This document shows positions 61,293 to 64,000 of a stretch of 64,000 bases of DNA, piece by piece (within the stretch, counting starts at the first letter, position 1; each line of letters starts with the position of its first letter). Made by a program: the position numbers and the translations under genes. The notes under the pieces were generated by a model. The model searched no databases and had not been told where the DNA came from. It worked only from the letters and a program-made list of their open reading frames with translations. This DNA is from Butyricimonas faecalis (GTDB lineage Bacteria; Bacteroidota; Bacteroidia; Bacteroidales; Marinifilaceae), in NCBI RefSeq assembly GCF_003991565.1, contig NZ_CP032819.1, positions 806,001 through 870,000 on the forward strand. The letters are read 5' to 3'.

Positions 61293-64000
61293 TTAAAAAT
61301 TAAGAGTTAAACCTATGGTCCATTTTCGTGCTAACGGGTAAGCATTAAAATCATCCCGCCCATTCTCTATGCTGACAACCTCCGGATCAACACCCGAATA
61401 ATTAGAAAGAGTAAATACATTCTCCCCTGTAATAAACGCTCTTAATCCAACCATTCCCACTTTTTTAGCCCATTCTTTCGGAAGATTATAACCTAACGTG
61501 AGTTGTTTGAGTTTCATGTAAGAAACTGTTTCAAGATTAGATTCCAACATACCTCCCATGGCATTCAATGTTCCCAAGCGAGCATACTGAGCCTTATGGT
61601 TGTCTTCCGTCCAAAACGAGGCTTTATCTGTATTGATATACAATGCCTGTCCACCTTGTCCACCATCGTAAGCATCTAACGAACGAATATCATAAGTTTT
61701 ATACATATCCCTTCCCAAAGAATAGGTAAAAAGTAAATTTAAATCAAAATCCCGCCATTTCAGTTCATTCGCCCAACCGCCATAAAGTTTCGGCACGGAA
61801 GAACCGACTCTCACGAGATCAGATATATCTATTCTACCATCACCATTGACATCCATAATTTTAGGATCTCCTGCCGTAAAATATTGTGTTGCATACATCG
61901 GCATTAAATACTTTTTAGATCCGTCAGTTTGATAATAAACAGGAACCTCATCCTGTGAATTATAATAGCCATTGTCTTTATATAGATAAATATTGAAAAG
62001 AGGTTTACCGATGATAAACGAATCCTCATCTTTACCCGAATAAGATTTTTCAAAACGATTCCAATTTCTAGCAGCCGTGATTTTACTCCGCCAAGTAACT
62101 TTAGTCTCTCTAAGAATATCACAAGTAACCTCAAACTCAATACCTTCATTGGAAACTTCCATGGCATTTCGCCATTGCTTAGAGAATCCACCTAAAAAAC
62201 TTCCCCTACTTGGCAGGTTTACATTCCATAATTTATCTTTCGTATAACGATAATAGTAATCAAATTTAAATTTGATCCGATAATCAAGAAAATCCAAGTC
62301 CAATCCCAAATCATACTGATCGGATTGTTCCCAACCCAACTTCCGATTCAATATACCACTAGCACTCATTCCTCGTTCTCCATCATAAATAGAACCTATT
62401 CCCATCAATCCATGAGCTAGATAAGCCTTATCAAACTGTACTCCGGATTGTCCCCAACTTGCTCTAATTTTTCCAAAACTCAACCAATCAACTGATTTCA
62501 AAAAGGACTCGTCTGAAAATGTCCAACCTATAGCCACCGACGGGAATGTTGCCCAACGTTGATCTTCACCGAAAACAGAAGACCCATCCCGACGCAAGGT
62601 TAACTCAAACAAATAACGACTTTTAAAATTATAAGCCAAACGACCAAAATAACTCAAATTTATCTTTTCTTCCAAACTAGAAGAAGCATGCACGGTTTCA
62701 TAAGGCTGTGGCTCACCCCATTCGGGATTCGTGTATTTAATAGAAGTTACCCCCTGTATATAATGAATGTAATCACTTGGAGTACCAAGAGCATCTGCAT
62801 CATTTTCAAACAATTGAGATTTATCCACAGACATTCCCAATAATAACTCAAAATTGTGTTTCTCCTGGATAGAAAACCTGTAATTCAAAAGAGCTTCACC
62901 CTGCATGAAAATATTCCGAGTAATTCCCTCTTCTATATAATTTTCATTCATATTAGTTACATCCATCGTACTAGGGCGAAAGAAGTTACGGTTATTCTGA
63001 TTATAATCAATACCACCATCTATCCTTACATTCAATCCATCTATAAACTCGAAACTCAACCCCATATTTCCCATGAACCGATAAGAATTATTTTTATCTA
63101 TCTGTTCATTAAGAGCTTCTAACAATTTATCTTTCACTACACCAGAATTCAATGTTAAAGAAGAGGCTGTTCTCGGATCCACGGTTAATCCCTCAACCTT
63201 ATAATTCAACCTTTTCCCATTCGTAGACTTTCCTCTACTACGATCCGTATAAGCAGCATAAAGACGTGTATCCAACTTTATCCGTTTATGAGGTTGAATA
63301 TTCAATCCCACATTCACATTCATCCGGTTAAAATCACTACTCAACATAATTCCTGATTCACTATAATACCCGGCTGCTACCATATAACGCATTAACTCCG
63401 TTCCCCCGCTAGCTTGCAAATTAACATTATATATTTTCCCCGTGCGGAAAGCCTCTTTATACCAATCCGTAGCATTATTATAAAATGGATTCAAACTATC
63501 TTGTAAAACCCGAAGTGCTTTTATCGTATTTCTGTCAATAGAATTACCTTTATTCCAAAAATAATCATATTGTCCCCCCATAAAATTACTTGCATCTGCA
63601 ATTGAATTGGGATATTCCCCCGTAAAAAGACTAGCCGTACGATAACCTCTCAACGCCGCTATATTATAATTGCGTTCCATCATCCCACCATAATGCTTCG
63701 GAGCTTTTGGGAAAATAGAACCTGTATATGAAAAATTAGCGGAAAAAGTTGAATGTCCTTGCTTCCCTTTTTTAGTCGTAATCAAAATAACACCGTTTCC
63801 AGCCCTGGAACCATAGATAGCAGCTGAAGCCGCATCTTTCAACACTTCCACGGACTCAATAATAGACGGATCGATCTCCGCGATGGTATTGGTTCCCGTA
63901 CGAGGAGAAGTGAATGAATACATGGGAACACCGTCAATCACGTAAAGAGGAGCACTATTACTAAGAGGTTCATCAAACTGCGAATTAAACGTATTATACC
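61293..64000 (-). CDS. SusC/RagA family TonB-dependent receptor (operon 2, N-terminus outside window)
   Basis: The frame is open to the right edge, so only about 902 C-terminal residues are visible. It starts within the plug: [20 protein letters not shown], then [20 protein letters not shown] and [17 protein letters not shown], a classic SusC plug. The beta-barrel follows with [20 protein letters not shown] and ends in [11 protein letters not shown]. Whether an STN domain and a FecR pair exist lies outside the window. It forms an operon with susD, the fasciclin gene and a small lipoprotein. Confidence 0.95.
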   Translation of the reverse strand, partial: YNTFNSQFDEPLSNSAPLYVIDGVPMYSFTSPRTGTNTIAEIDPSIIESVEVLKDAASAAIYGSRAGNGVILITTKKGKQGHSTFSANFSYTGSIFPKAPKHYGGMMERNYNIAALRGYRTASLFTGEYPNSIADASNFMGGQYDYFWNKGNSIDRNTIKALRVLQDSLNPFYNNATDWYKEAFRTGKIYNVNLQASGGTELMRYMVAAGYYSESGIMLSSDFNRMNVNVGLNIQPHKRIKLDTRLYAAYTDRSRGKSTNGKRLNYKVEGLTVDPRTASSLTLNSGVVKDKLLEALNEQIDKNNSYRFMGNMGLSFEFIDGLNVRIDGGIDYNQNNRNFFRPSTMDVTNMNENYIEEGITRNIFMQGEALLNYRFSIQEKHNFELLLGMSVDKSQLFENDADALGTPSDYIHYIQGVTSIKYTNPEWGEPQPYETVHASSSLEEKINLSYFGRLAYNFKSRYLFELTLRRDGSSVFGEDQRWATFPSVAIGWTFSDESFLKSVDWLSFGKIRASWGQSGVQFDKAYLAHGLMGIGSIYDGERGMSASGILNRKLGWEQSDQYDLGLDLDFLDYRIKFKFDYYYRYTKDKLWNVNLPSRGSFLGGFSKQWRNAMEVSNEGIEFEVTCDILRETKVTWRSKITAARNWNRFEKSYSGKDEDSFIIGKPLFNIYLYKDNGYYNSQDEVPVYYQTDGSKKYLMPMYATQYFTAGDPKIMDVNGDGRIDISDLVRVGSSVPKLYGGWANELKWRDFDLNLLFTYSLGRDMYKTYDIRSLDAYDGGQGGQALYINTDKASFWTEDNHKAQYARLGTLNAMGGMLESNLETVSYMKLKQLTLGYNLPKEWAKKVGMVGLRAFITGENVFTLSNYSGVDPEVVSIENGRDDFNAYPLARKWTIGLTLNF

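Overview
This window looks like chromosome from a gut member of the Bacteroidales, probably Odoribacteraceae (Butyricimonas-like). That placement is an inference. It rests on two SusC/SusD operons, an ECF-sigma/FecR pair, FimB/Mfa2-type fimbriae, GldA/GldFG-like ABC transporters, a BioC/BioG biotin operon, and promoters with the Bacteroides-type -7 box TAnnTTTG. I saw no rRNA, tRNA, CRISPR array or insertion sequence.

Layout. 1-1865: the end of a lemA gene and two TPM-domain genes. 1878-6075: a YqaA/DedA-like protein, a DUF2157 membrane protein, an M20 amidohydrolase and a clostripain-like lipoprotein. 6207-14201: the leftward biotin operon bioB-bioA-bioF-bioG-bioC-bioD with a U32-family protein at its end and a small unknown gene plus a terminator-like hairpin in front. 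14330-19666: a 987-residue PEP/pyruvate-binding protein, an MscS channel and a DUF1963 protein. 19974-26481: two tandem copies of an ABC ATPase plus GldF-GldG fusion module. 26619-35642: an ECF sigma factor, a FecR anti-sigma factor, SusC, SusD, a DUF4843 lipoprotein and a PKD-like lipoprotein, all leftward. 36154-47827: a fimbrial operon. 48275-49673: a tyrosine recombinase and a bactofilin. 49953-52080: queC-queD-queE for preQ0. 52129-58431: a four-gene Wadjet-type (JetABCD) SMC defence system. 58681-64000: a second SusC/SusD operon with a fasciclin lipoprotein, running off the right end.

The main result is a probable DNA-inversion switch in front of the fimbrial operon. Two copies of a 21-bp site, exact reverse complements of each other, lie at 47909-47929 and 48184-48204. 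Each has inverted 7-bp arms around an asymmetric 7-bp spacer, the architecture of a tyrosine-recombinase crossover site, and a tyrosine recombinase gene lies next to them. The roughly 275-bp segment between them carries a good Bacteroides-type promoter that, as read here, points away from the fimbrial genes, so this sequence appears to show the OFF state. In this state the promoter fires into a perfect 15-bp hairpin; inversion would replace it with a 7-bp hairpin and aim the promoter at the major fimbrillin. Within the same operon a beta-propeller/Calx-beta-like gene is split by an apparent one-base deletion in a G tract.

Several spacers hold clusters of short repeated words in direct and inverted order (4766-4823, 19836-19905, 35847-35921), and two other families of spacer repeats recur across the window. 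I have no explanation for the word clusters. Product names rest on visible motifs and family knowledge; no database search was run.
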